Source: Halanaerobium saccharolyticum subsp. saccharolyticum DSM 6643 (GTDB lineage: Bacteria > Bacillota > Halanaerobiia > Halanaerobiales > Halanaerobiaceae). Taken from it: a stretch of DNA of 64,000 bases. The stretch covers positions 124,001 to 188,000 of the forward strand of contig NZ_CAUI01000015.1 in the NCBI RefSeq assembly GCF_000350165.1, read 5' to 3'. Below the pieces are notes generated by a model. That model made no database searches. It had not been told where the DNA came from and saw only the letters and a list, made by a program, of their open reading frames with translations. Positions 46,618 to 55,100 of this stretch are shown piece by piece. The position numbers and the translations under genes are program-made. How positions within the stretch are numbered: the first letter of the stretch is position 1; every line of letters begins with the position of its first letter.

Positions 46618-47202
46618 TTATGCTTCCCACCAGGGATCAGATAATAAGCGATCCATAATTATTGAAGCAGCACTTCTAACTGAAAGGTGATTAAAATCTC
46701 CTCTACCCCAAATAGGATAAAGCATATAATCACAATCAGCAATCATTTCTTTAGTTAATCCATAACCAGTTCCATAAATTATTAAAAACGGACGCTCAAT
46801 TTTCTGTAACTCCTTACGCATATCTATATAAGATATAGTATTGGGATATTCGCGAGCATCAGTAGCAATTAATAAAGGCTCTTGACCAGTTTCTTTTTTT
46901 ATTTCAGCTTTAACTTCTTCTAATTCAGAAGCAATTTCCAAAACAGAAAAAGCCTGATGTCGATTATATACATAATCAGCACCTCTGCCGCCGGTCCAAT
47001 AGTCCTTAACTCTTTCTACTAATTCCTGCTGTGATTTTAGATTGTTTATTATATAGTATTTTTTGATATCGTATGTTTTTGCAGCTCTTGAAATATCATG
47101 TAAGTCATAATTTGTTACAGTTGTTGTTATAACTTCATCCAGTTTATTATAAATAGGATTATGAACTAAACCAAGATAGACATCAGCCTCAATTTTACTC
47201 AT
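46618..47202 (-). CDS. SPOUT-type RNA methyltransferase family protein
   Basis: 194 residues of the putative SAM-dependent RNA methyltransferase family found between trmD and rplS (Pfam Methyltrn_RNA_4 as I recall). [13 protein letters not shown] at the start, [16 protein letters not shown] in the middle, and a SPOUT-like knot region [20 protein letters not shown] with [16 protein letters not shown] near the end. Its target is unknown. The ATG at 47202 overlaps the trmD stop; an in-frame GTG at 47211 is less likely. Confidence 0.82.
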   Translation of the reverse strand: MSKIEADVYLGLVHNPIYNKLDEVITTTVTNYDLHDISRAAKTYDIKKYYIINNLKSQQELVERVKDYWTGGRGADYVYNRHQAFSVLEIASELEEVKAEIKKETGQEPLLIATDAREYPNTISYIDMRKELQKIERPFLIIYGTGYGLTKEMIADCDYMLYPIWGRGDFNHLSVRSAASIIMDRLLSDPWWEA

Positions 47203-47947
47203 CAACTTCACCCTTTAGTTCCAGCTTAATTTCTTTAAGTAATTCTTTTTCTTGATCACTAAGTTTTTTATCTTCCAGCAGATCTTTTCTTCTCAAAAGA
47301 GTTCTTTTTAAAGATTCTTTTTTTCGCCAGCGTTCAATCAACTGATGATTACCACTAACTAATACATCAGGAACTTTAAGACCGTTAAATTCTCGTGGTC
47401 TTGTATAATGAGGATGTTCTAAAAGTCCATTATAAAATGAATCCTTTTTAGAAGAATCTTCATCACCTAAAACATCACTTAAAAGTCTAGATATTGAATC
47501 AACAAGCACCATTGCTGGTAATTCTCCACCGGTAAGTACATAATCACCAATCGAGATTTCTTGATCAACAATAGTATCTCTAACTCTCTCATCAACACCT
47601 TCATAACGGCCACAGATTATCGTTAACCCCTCTTCGTTACTTAGATCTTTAACTAAATCTTGAGTCAGTTCTTTACCTTGAGGACTCATTAAAATAGTTT
47701 TTGACTTAACTCCCCTTTTATTTTGAGTATCCTGCCAGGCTTTAAAGATTGGTTCTGCCTTCATCACCATTCCAGCTCCTCCACCATATGGTGGTTCATC
47801 TGTAGTATGATGTTTATCTTCAGCAAAATCGCGGATATTAATTGTTTTAATATCTATTAAATCTTTTTCTCTGGCTCTTTTTAAAATACTTTCACTAAAA
47901 GGTCCCACAAACATTTCGGGGAAAAGAGTTAAAATATCAAAAAACAT
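47195..47947 (-). CDS. trmD: tRNA (guanine-N1)-methyltransferase
   Basis: Makes m1G37 next to the anticodon, preventing frameshifts. SPOUT fold of 250 residues: [39 protein letters not shown], the SAM knot [16 protein letters not shown] and the C-terminal [19 protein letters not shown] precedes the ATG. Follows rimM, as is usual. Confidence 0.97.
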   Translation of the reverse strand: MFFDILTLFPEMFVGPFSESILKRAREKDLIDIKTINIRDFAEDKHHTTDEPPYGGGAGMVMKAEPIFKAWQDTQNKRGVKSKTILMSPQGKELTQDLVKDLSNEEGLTIICGRYEGVDERVRDTIVDQEISIGDYVLTGGELPAMVLVDSISRLLSDVLGDEDSSKKDSFYNGLLEHPHYTRPREFNGLKVPDVLVSGNHQLIERWRKKESLKRTLLRRKDLLEDKKLSDQEKELLKEIKLELKGEVDE

Positions 47948-47958
47948 AAATTCAGCTC

Positions 47959-48471
47959 CTAAAGATCTAAGATTCCTGGAATTGGATCAACAATAATTTT
48001 CTTATTTTCAAGATCAATCTCTAAAATCATTTCACGACTGGCGGGCAGCATATATTCTTTTTCCTGGCCCTTGACCAGAAAAATATCTGCACCTAAAGTA
48101 TCTACAACATCTATTAAATTACCTAAATATTTGCCAGATTTTAAATAAACCTCACAGTCTATTAAGTCAGTTACATAATAGTTGTCTTCTGGAAGTAAAT
48201 ATTTTTCAGACTCATCAATTAAGACTTGATAATTTTTGAGTTTTTCTGCTTCATCAATCGAATCCACATCAAAAAACTTAATTATCACAAATTGTTTATG
48301 AAAACGAATATAATCTATTTCCAGTTCTTTAAGCTCATCTCCTCTTTTTAGATAAACAAAATCTAAATCAAGAAAACGCTCAGGAATATCAGTTGTAGCT
48401 TTGACGCGAACTTCACCTTTATTTCCCTGAAAACGAGTTATTATCCCAATCTCTAAATAATTATCACTCAA
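47959..48471 (-). CDS. rimM: 16S rRNA processing protein RimM
   Basis: Assembly factor for the 30S head. N-terminal RimM domain ([18 protein letters not shown], about 5-85) and C-terminal PRC-barrel (about 95-168, with [18 protein letters not shown] and [17 protein letters not shown]). 170 residues. The start is a TTG at 48471, 5 bases after GGTGA; no ATG is close. Confidence 0.94.
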   Translation of the reverse strand: MSDNYLEIGIITRFQGNKGEVRVKATTDIPERFLDLDFVYLKRGDELKELEIDYIRFHKQFVIIKFFDVDSIDEAEKLKNYQVLIDESEKYLLPEDNYYVTDLIDCEVYLKSGKYLGNLIDVVDTLGADIFLVKGQEKEYMLPASREMILEIDLENKKIIVDPIPGILDL

Positions 48472-48492
48472 TTATTTCACCAGCCTGAAAAA

Positions 48493-48720
48493 TTATTTGA
48501 TATCAACTTTTACATTTGTTCCTTCTTTTGCCGCTGCAGCATTAACTACGGTTCTAATTGCCTTCGCAATTCGTCCTCTCTTACCGATGACCTTACCCAT
48601 ATCTTCATCTGCAACAGAAAGTTCTACAGTGATAGAATTATTTTCTTCAATTCTATTTACCGAAACTTCTGAAGGATCATCTACAATTGATTCGGCAATA
48701 AATTGTATTAGTTCTTCCAT
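48493..48720 (-). CDS. khpA: KH-domain RNA-binding protein KhpA (YlqC)
   Basis: 75-residue single KH domain with the GKRGR form of the GxxG loop (IGKRGRIAKAIRTVVNAAA). In other Firmicutes it pairs with KhpB and affects cell length and RNA biology. GGAGG precedes the ATG. It lies between rpsP and rimM, the usual position. Confidence 0.94.
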   Translation of the reverse strand: MEELIQFIAESIVDDPSEVSVNRIEENNSITVELSVADEDMGKVIGKRGRIAKAIRTVVNAAAAKEGTNVKVDIK

Positions 48721-48739
48721 GGAGAAAACCTCCTTTTAA

Positions 48740-49000
48740 TTACTCATTACCGTGATACTTTGCCATAACACCTGACTTCTTTAATAAAGTCTTAACTGTA
48801 TCTGAAGGCTTTGCACCATTATTTAACCACTTGAGTGCTTTTTCTTCATCAATGTTATAAGTCTCAGGTTCAGTTGTAGGATCAAAGAAACCTAATTCCT
48901 CAACGAAATATCCCTGAGGAGCTCTCTTGGAATCAGATACAATAATTCTGTATGATGCATTACGCTTACTACCAATTCTTTTTAAACGAATCTTAACCAT
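48740..49000 (-). CDS. rpsP: 30S ribosomal protein S16
   Basis: 86 residues; VKIRLKRIGSKRNASYRIIVSDSK at the start and GFFDPTTEP in the middle are diagnostic. GGGGAGGTG lies upstream of the ATG. The 90-bp gap to ffh holds two small hairpins (GGGCTTTTGGCCC and TTTGCACATAATGTGCGAA) that may be a leader or an mRNA processing site. Confidence 0.98.
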   Translation of the reverse strand: MVKIRLKRIGSKRNASYRIIVSDSKRAPQGYFVEELGFFDPTTEPETYNIDEEKALKWLNNGAKPSDTVKTLLKKSGVMAKYHGNE

Positions 49001-49090
49001 CTATCAAACACCTCCCCTCATTCGCACATTATGTGCAAATTTACATTAGGGCCAAAAGCCCATCACAAAATTTTATTGATAATTTATATA

Positions 49091-50431
49091 TTAATTGAAA
49101 AATGGTAGATTAAGTCCTCCACCTTTTTTCATTTTTCCATTGTTTAATTGTTTCATCATCTTTTTAATCTGTCTAAACTGTTTTAAAAGTCTGTTCACTT
49201 CCTGAATACTGGTTCCACTACCCTGAGCAATTCTTTTACGGCGAGAACCATTAATTATTTCAGGATCTCTTCGTTCTTCTGGAGTCATTGATGAAATAAT
49301 AGCTTCAATATAATCAAGTTGTTTATCATCAACCTGCATATTTTTTAGCTGTTTGGCTCCACCCATTCCTGGTATCATACCAAGAATTTCATCCATCGGA
49401 CCCATATTTCTAACCTGCTCCATCTGTTCCATAAAATCTTCTAAAGTAAATTCATTTTTTCGAAGCTTTTCTTCTAAGGCTTGAGCTTTTTCTTTATCAA
49501 TACTTTTTTCTGCTTTTTCAATTAAACTTAAAACATCACCCATACCCAGGATTCGAGAAGACATTCTATCTGGATGAAAAGCTTCTAAATCAGCTAGTTT
49601 TTCACCAGTACCAGCAAATTTAATTGGTTTACCTGTGATCGCCTTTATTGATAAGGCAGCACCACCACGAGCGTCACCATCCATCTTAGTTAAAACAATA
49701 CCATCAATATCAAGGCGCTGATCAAAGTTTTCAGCAACATTTACAGCATCCTGACCTGTCATTGCATCAACAACTAAAAGAATCTCATCTGGTTCAACTG
49801 TTCCTTTAATATTTTCTAATTCTTCCATCATTTCCTGATCAATATGCAGTCGACCTGCTGTATCAAGAATAATAGTGTCACAGTTATGAGAAGCAGCATA
49901 ATTAATACTTCCCTTAGCTATATCAACAGGATTACTATCTTCTCCCATTGAAAATACTGGCAGTTCTAATCTTTCACCTAAAACCTGCAGCTGTCTAATT
50001 GCAGCTGGACGGTAAACATCTGCTGCAACTAAAAGTGGATTTTTACCATCTTTAGATAACTTGCGGGCCAGTTTACCTGCACTGGTAGTTTTACCTGAAC
50101 CCTGCAGACCAACCATCATGATAATTGTCGGCGGCTCAGGCGAAACAGCAATATCTTCTTTGCTGCCACCCATCAAATCCTGCATTTCTTCATTTACTAT
50201 TTTAATAACCTGTTGGCCGGGAGTTAAACTATCCATAACTTCCTTACCGACAGCTCTTTCTTCAATTTTAGAAATAAAGTCTTTTACAACTTTATAGTTA
50301 ACATCAGCTTCTAAAAGAGCCATTTTAACTTCTTTTAAAGCTGCTTTGACATCTTTTTCTGACAGTTTACCTTTACCCTTTAACTTATCAAAGGTATCCT
50401 GCAGTTTCTCAGCCAGACTGGAAAAAATCAT
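49091..50431 (-). CDS. ffh: signal recognition particle protein Ffh
   Basis: SRP54 GTPase that binds signal peptides on ribosomes. N domain (1-90), G domain with MVGLQGSGKTTSAGKLA near 107, DTAGRLH and TKMDGDARGG, then the Met-rich M domain (about 300-440, including EDFMEQMEQVRNMGP and GSGTSIQEVNRLLKQF). 446 residues. GAGGGGG precedes the ATG. ylxM is 12 bp upstream; ftsY, its receptor, is the next gene beyond the large palindrome. Confidence 0.97.
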   Translation of the reverse strand: MIFSSLAEKLQDTFDKLKGKGKLSEKDVKAALKEVKMALLEADVNYKVVKDFISKIEERAVGKEVMDSLTPGQQVIKIVNEEMQDLMGGSKEDIAVSPEPPTIIMMVGLQGSGKTTSAGKLARKLSKDGKNPLLVAADVYRPAAIRQLQVLGERLELPVFSMGEDSNPVDIAKGSINYAASHNCDTIILDTAGRLHIDQEMMEELENIKGTVEPDEILLVVDAMTGQDAVNVAENFDQRLDIDGIVLTKMDGDARGGAALSIKAITGKPIKFAGTGEKLADLEAFHPDRMSSRILGMGDVLSLIEKAEKSIDKEKAQALEEKLRKNEFTLEDFMEQMEQVRNMGPMDEILGMIPGMGGAKQLKNMQVDDKQLDYIEAIISSMTPEERRDPEIINGSRRKRIAQGSGTSIQEVNRLLKQFRQIKKMMKQLNNGKMKKGGGLNLPFFN

Positions 50432-50443
50432 AATATACCCCCT

Positions 50444-50788
50444 CTAGAGGATCGATTTAATCGATTCTAGTTTTTTGCGCAAATCTTGATTCTGGTCTTC
50501 AGCTAATATACCTTTAGCAGTCATCATATCTTCTAAATCATTTATATTTTTTCTGATTCTATTATACTTTTTCAATAATCCCAACTTTGCCTCATAGTCT
50601 TCTAAATTTTCCTCACTTCTATGTAAATGATCATAAACACCCTGTCGACTAATACCGATATTGTCAGCTATTTCCGAAAGGGATAAATCATTATAGAAGT
50701 AACTATTAATAATATTTTGCTGCTTTTCTGTCAGCAGCGACCCATAAAAATCAAATAACATTGTTATTTTAATTGTTTTCTTTAGCAA
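50444..50788 (-). CDS. ylxM: YlxM/p13 family DNA- or RNA-binding HTH protein
   Basis: Accessory protein encoded upstream of ffh; streptococcal YlxM stimulates SRP GTPase cycling. Sigma-70 region-4-like helix-turn-helix: LFDFYGSLLTEKQQNIINSY, then LSLSEIADNIGISRQGVYDHL. I place the start at the TTG at 50788 (LKKTIKITMLFDFYG), 5 bases after AGGTGA, which gives 114 residues as in Bacillus; the longer ORF to 50857 would run through the promoter. Confidence 0.88.
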   Translation of the reverse strand: MLKKTIKITMLFDFYGSLLTEKQQNIINSYFYNDLSLSEIADNIGISRQGVYDHLHRSEENLEDYEAKLGLLKKYNRIRKNINDLEDMMTAKGILAEDQNQDLRKKLESIKSIL

Positions 50789-50828
50789 TAAAATCACCTG
50801 TAAAGTTAATTTACTTAACACAGATGAT

Positions 50829-50857
50829 AGTATATGATATTTTGGAGCTTTTGTCAA
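50829..50857 (-). promoter_or_regulatory. consensus sigma-A promoter for ylxM-ffh-rpsP...rplS
   Basis: Reverse strand TTGACA (50852-50857), exactly 17-bp spacer, TATACT (50829-50834), about 40 bp upstream of the ylxM start. The -35 hexamer lies inside the outer arm of the large inverted repeat described next. Confidence 0.85.
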
Positions 50858-51178
50858 GCTAAAATTTCAAAACATCCTTAAATTTTTAATCAGTTAAGAT
50901 TGAGCCCTGATAAATATAATATCTTTCCAAATTAACTTTTAAAAAGAACTAAAATTCATAAACAAATTAAACTGCTTTACCCTCCTGATCAGTGCCTCCT
51001 GCACTGCAGTCAGCTGTAAACATCGTGTTTACAGAAGCAGTTTAATTATGTTTACTCATTAAGTTCTATTAGAAATAGCTAATAAGTCAGATCTATTATA
51101 TTTATCAGGACTCAATCTTTTCCATATCAATAAAACAAGATCAAGTTTTGAAATTTTAAGCTTGCAAAACTCTCTTTA
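50844..51178. repeat. 335-bp imperfect inverted repeat with branched head (ftsY-ylxM gap)
   Basis: The 441-bp gap between ylxM and ftsY holds no gene; most of it is one palindrome. Pairing blocks, outside to inside: CAAGCT-AAAATTTCAAAAC (from 50855) with its complement at about 51144-51164; a 23-24 bp block AGATTGAG(C/T)CCTGATAAATAT (50897-50920 with 51094-51117, one mismatch); AGAACT (50945-50950 with 51061-51066); TAAACA-AATTAAACTGCTT (50959-50977 with 51035-51055). The head has two arms: TGTAAACA/TGTTTACA (51014-51033) and CAGTGC/GCACTG (50990-51008). It could be a MITE-like element, a structured RNA, or both. Confidence 0.85.
50896..51119 (-). ncRNA. candidate 6S-like RNA (rod with central loop)
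   Basis: The inner 220 nt, read on the reverse strand, begin AAGATTGAGTCCTGAT and end ATCAGGGCTCAATCTT. They pair as a closing stem of about 24 bp, open into a central loop of about 25 nt on each side, then re-pair up to a branched head. This resembles 6S RNA, whose Firmicutes members, as I recall, often have GUCCUGAU and AUCAGGGC at their ends. A weak TTCAAA-17-TGATAT promoter lies just upstream. The head, with two AGGAGG motifs, is not typical. No covariance model could be run, so the call is tentative. Confidence 0.35.
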
Positions 51179-51229
51179 TTAATATCTAGATTAACAAAAA
51201 ATCTGCAGCTAGCCTAACCAACGACTAAA

Positions 51230-52153
51230 TTATTCTTCGCTGCTAAAAAGTGCTTCAATAAATTCGTCTGGATCAAAGTTTTGTAAGTCTTCTGCTGCTT
51301 CGCCAACACCAATTAATTTTATCGGAATCTGTAGTTCATTTTTAACAGCAATTACAATACCACCTTTGGCAGTACCATCCAGTTTAGTTAGAGCAACCCC
51401 ATCAACATCTACTGCTTCATTGAAAAGTTTCGCCTGAGAAATTGCATTTTGACCTGTTGTAGCATCTAAAACTAAAAGTACCTCTACTTCTGCATTTATC
51501 TCCCCTGCTTCTCTATCAATTACTCTTTTTACTTTTTTTAGTTCTTCCATTAGGTTTGTCTGAGTATGCAGACGACCAGCAGTATCTACAATTAAAAGAT
51601 CAACATCTTTGGCTCTAGCTGATTGAACTGCATCGTATGCTACTGCTGCTGCATCTGAACCTTCCTGCTGCGCAATAACATTAACTCCCAGACGGTCTCC
51701 CCAAATCTGCAGCTGCTCAATGGCTCCCGCTCTGAAAGTATCACCAGCTGCCAGCATAACTTTCTTACCCTGTTCTTTGTAACGGCCAGCAATTTTAGCA
51801 ATTGTAGTTGTTTTTCCAGCTCCATTAACACCTACAACCATGATAATATTAAGTTCTTTATCAAAGTTAAAACCACCTTCATCATTCTGCAGCATGCTTT
51901 TCAATTCTTTCTGAAAATATCCCATTAATTCTTCTGGTTCATTGATCTCTTCTTCCTTAACATCTTCTTTTAATTTTTCAATTAAAGCAAAAGTAGTTTT
52001 AACACCAACATCTGCCTGGATTAATACTTCTTCTAATTCTTCAAATAATTCATCATCAATATTACTTCTGCCGGTAAAAATATTAGTTACCCTATTTACA
52101 AAACCTTCTTTTGTTTTTTTGAGTCCATCTTTTAATCTCTGTAAAAATCCCAC
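51230..52153 (-). CDS. ftsY: signal recognition particle receptor FtsY
   Basis: Membrane-associated SRP GTPase receptor. Short form of 307 residues: N domain (about 20-95) without the long acidic A domain of E. coli, then the G domain with VVGVNGAGKTTTIAKIAGR near 108, DTFRAGAIEQL, DTAGRLHTQTN and TKLDGTAKGG. The start is a GTG at 52153 immediately after the smc stop (TAA then GTG), with AAGGAGG inside the smc end, so the two are translationally coupled. Confidence 0.96.
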   Translation of the reverse strand: MGFLQRLKDGLKKTKEGFVNRVTNIFTGRSNIDDELFEELEEVLIQADVGVKTTFALIEKLKEDVKEEEINEPEELMGYFQKELKSMLQNDEGGFNFDKELNIIMVVGVNGAGKTTTIAKIAGRYKEQGKKVMLAAGDTFRAGAIEQLQIWGDRLGVNVIAQQEGSDAAAVAYDAVQSARAKDVDLLIVDTAGRLHTQTNLMEELKKVKRVIDREAGEINAEVEVLLVLDATTGQNAISQAKLFNEAVDVDGVALTKLDGTAKGGIVIAVKNELQIPIKLIGVGEAAEDLQNFDPDEFIEALFSSEE

Positions 52154-55100
52154 TTATAAAGCCTCCTTGATATAATTATCATTAAATTCTTCCGCCTGAT
52201 CCAATTTTAAAGATACTAAACGTGATACACCTGATTTTTCCATAGTTACACCATATAACGAATCAACCTCTGTCATCATATAACGGCGGTGAGTTATAAT
52301 AATAAACTGAGCTACTTTTGCATATTTTTTAATAAAACTGGCAAATCGAACAATATTAACATCATCCAGGGGCGCATCAATTTCATCTAAGACATAAAAA
52401 GGACTGGGCTTAACCTGAATGAAAGCAAAAATTAAGGCAATTGCTGTTAAAGCTCTCTCACCACCAGAAAGCAGTGATAGACTTTTTAAACTTTTACCAG
52501 GAGGTTGAGCATGAATTTCTACACCGGTGGTTAAAAGTTCTTCCGGATCTGTTAATTCCAGTTCAGCCTTTCCTCCCTGAAATAAAGATTTAAAAACTTT
52601 AGAAAACTCTTCTTTGACCTGATAAAAAGTTTTAGCAAACATTTTTTCCATTGACTCTTCTATATCAGAAATTACTAATTCAATTGAATTTCTGGCATGT
52701 TTTAAATCATCCTGCTGCTCATGTAAATAATCTAATCTATCCTTTAACTCAGCAAATTCTTCCACAGCTGCCTCATTAATCGGATGTAATTTTTCCATTT
52801 TATTTTTTAATTCCTTAATTTTTGTTTCAACTTCAGCTTCTTCCTCATCGCTGATTTCTATTAAATTATTTTCATCAATTTGAGCTGGCTCTAGATTATA
52901 ATCTTCCAGCAATATGGAGTTAATATTCGTCAATTTATCATCCAACTTTGTATATTTTAAATCAAGCTGATGAAAGTTATCTTTAATTTTATTTAGCTCC
53001 TGCTGTAGTTCTTTTGATTCTTTTTCTTTTAGCTCAACTTCTTTTTCTAAATCTTTAACTTTTAAAGTTAGTTCTTCTTTTTTTTGCTTTAGATCTTGAC
53101 CTTCGGCTGCAAGTTCTTTTTTCTTCTGCTGCAGTTTAACTTTACGATCAGCTATTTTTTCTAAATCGCTTTGTATCTCTTCTATCTCTTTTTTGCGAGT
53201 ATTAATTTCTTTATTTTTTAATTCTAAAATTCTTTTTTTCTCGCTTAATTTTTCCTGCGCATTATTCCTTTTTTCAGAAATTCTAGCTCCATCTAATTCT
53301 AGTTCTTTTAATTGAGGTTCAATTTCTGCTAAATTTTCTTCTTTAATATTTAAAGCTGCCCGCAGATCATTGATTTCAATATTTAAATTTTCGATTTCAG
53401 CCTTTAAGTCTTTAATTTTTTCTTCTTTAGCAGCAATTGTATTTTGATTATCTTTTAAATTATTGTCCAAGTCAGAAAAACTATCCTGTCTTTTACCTTT
53501 ATCCTCTTTTAATTCATTTAAATTTTCTTCAATCCTATTTTTACGATAAATTATATTATTCTCATCCATTTTTAAGGACTGAAGTTCAGATTTTAAAGTT
53601 TCTAATTTATCCTGTTTTTGATCAAGTTCTTTTTTATCATTTTCTAATTTTTTAACAAGTGATTTACCTTTTTGCTGCAATTTTTTCTTCTTCTTTTTGA
53701 GCTCTTCTATTTTACGACTGCGTCCAATTAAGTCACGGCTGTTGCTGGAGCTGCTGCCGCCAGAGATTGCTCCACCTGGATAAACAACATCTCCTTCTGC
53801 AGTAACAATCCTAAAACTTCTTTTAATATTTTTAGCTATCTTAACTGCATGGTCGAGAGTGTCACTAACTACAATCTGTCCCAAAAGAAAATTAAATATA
53901 TTTTCTAAACGCTCTGGAAAATCAACTAAGTCAACAGCCAGACCGATAAAGCCTTCCTGTTCAGCTAATTTATTCAAATAGCGATCACCAAGCCGAGAAC
54001 CATTAACCATATTTAAGGGCAAAAAGGTAGCACGACCTCTGTTGTTTTTCTTTAAATACTGCACGGCATTACGAGCAGTCTGATCATCTTCGACAATGAT
54101 ATTCTGCATCTTGGCCCCTAAGGCAGTTTCTATTGCCTGCTCATATTCAGCTTTTACAGAGACTATTTCTGCAACTACGTCAATTAAACCGCTAAACTGA
54201 TCTCTTTTTTCTAAAATACTGCGCACACCATTATAATAACCTTCATAACTGTCCTGCATTTCTTCCATCAACTGCAGGCGAGAATTATAATGCTGAAAAT
54301 CTTCTTTGCATTTTAAAAGCTCATCTTTACCATTTTCTAAAGCTTTTGTGTCATTTTTTATTGTTTGAGTTAGTTTGTTTAATGATTTTTCTGTTCTTTC
54401 AATTTCTTTTCTAATAGCAGATAGTTCGTCTCTTATGTGATCTGCTTTAGCTTTTTTATTCTCTATTTTTGAATCAATTTCAGCTTGAGATTCTGATATT
54501 TCCTGAAGTCGATCATTAGAAATATCAACTCTTTCTTTTAACCTCTCAAGGGCTGAATTTTCAGTTTGGATTTCTTCTTTTTTAATCTTGATCTTATTTT
54601 CTTTAGTTTCGATTTGACGCTTAATCTTATCTATTTTTTCTCTACTGCTATTTATTTTATTTTTTAAATTATTAATTTCTTTTTTTACATTTTCTTGATC
54701 AGAGTTAATGATTTCAAAATTTTCTTTAGCTTTTTTAACTTCTTTTTCCTGCAGTTTACGCTCTTTTTTTAGTTTAGTAATTTTATGCTTTAAATTTTCT
54801 TTATTTTCTATGTAATTGTTTTTTCTTTCTTCCATTACATTTAAATTATTATTAATCTCATTTACTTTATTTTGATTCTGAAAATACTCATTACTAACTT
54901 CTTCTTTTTCATTTTTTAAGTCTTTCAATTTATCTTTAGAATTATCAAGTTTATATGATAAAGCATTATATCTGCTTTCTTTTTCAGTTAATTTTTTCTG
55001 AGAAGTTTCTCTTTTTTGACTAATCTTTTCAAATTCTTTTGAATGTTCTTTCCACTGCTTATTTAACAAACTAATTTCTAAATCTGAAAGTTCATCTTTG

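Noticed and set aside
50844-51178. Palindrome as SRP (4.5S) RNA, because it lies between ffh and ftsY
   Set aside because: The conserved helix 8 motif with its GGAA-type tetraloop and flanking AGCAG/GUCAGG sequences is absent on both strands.
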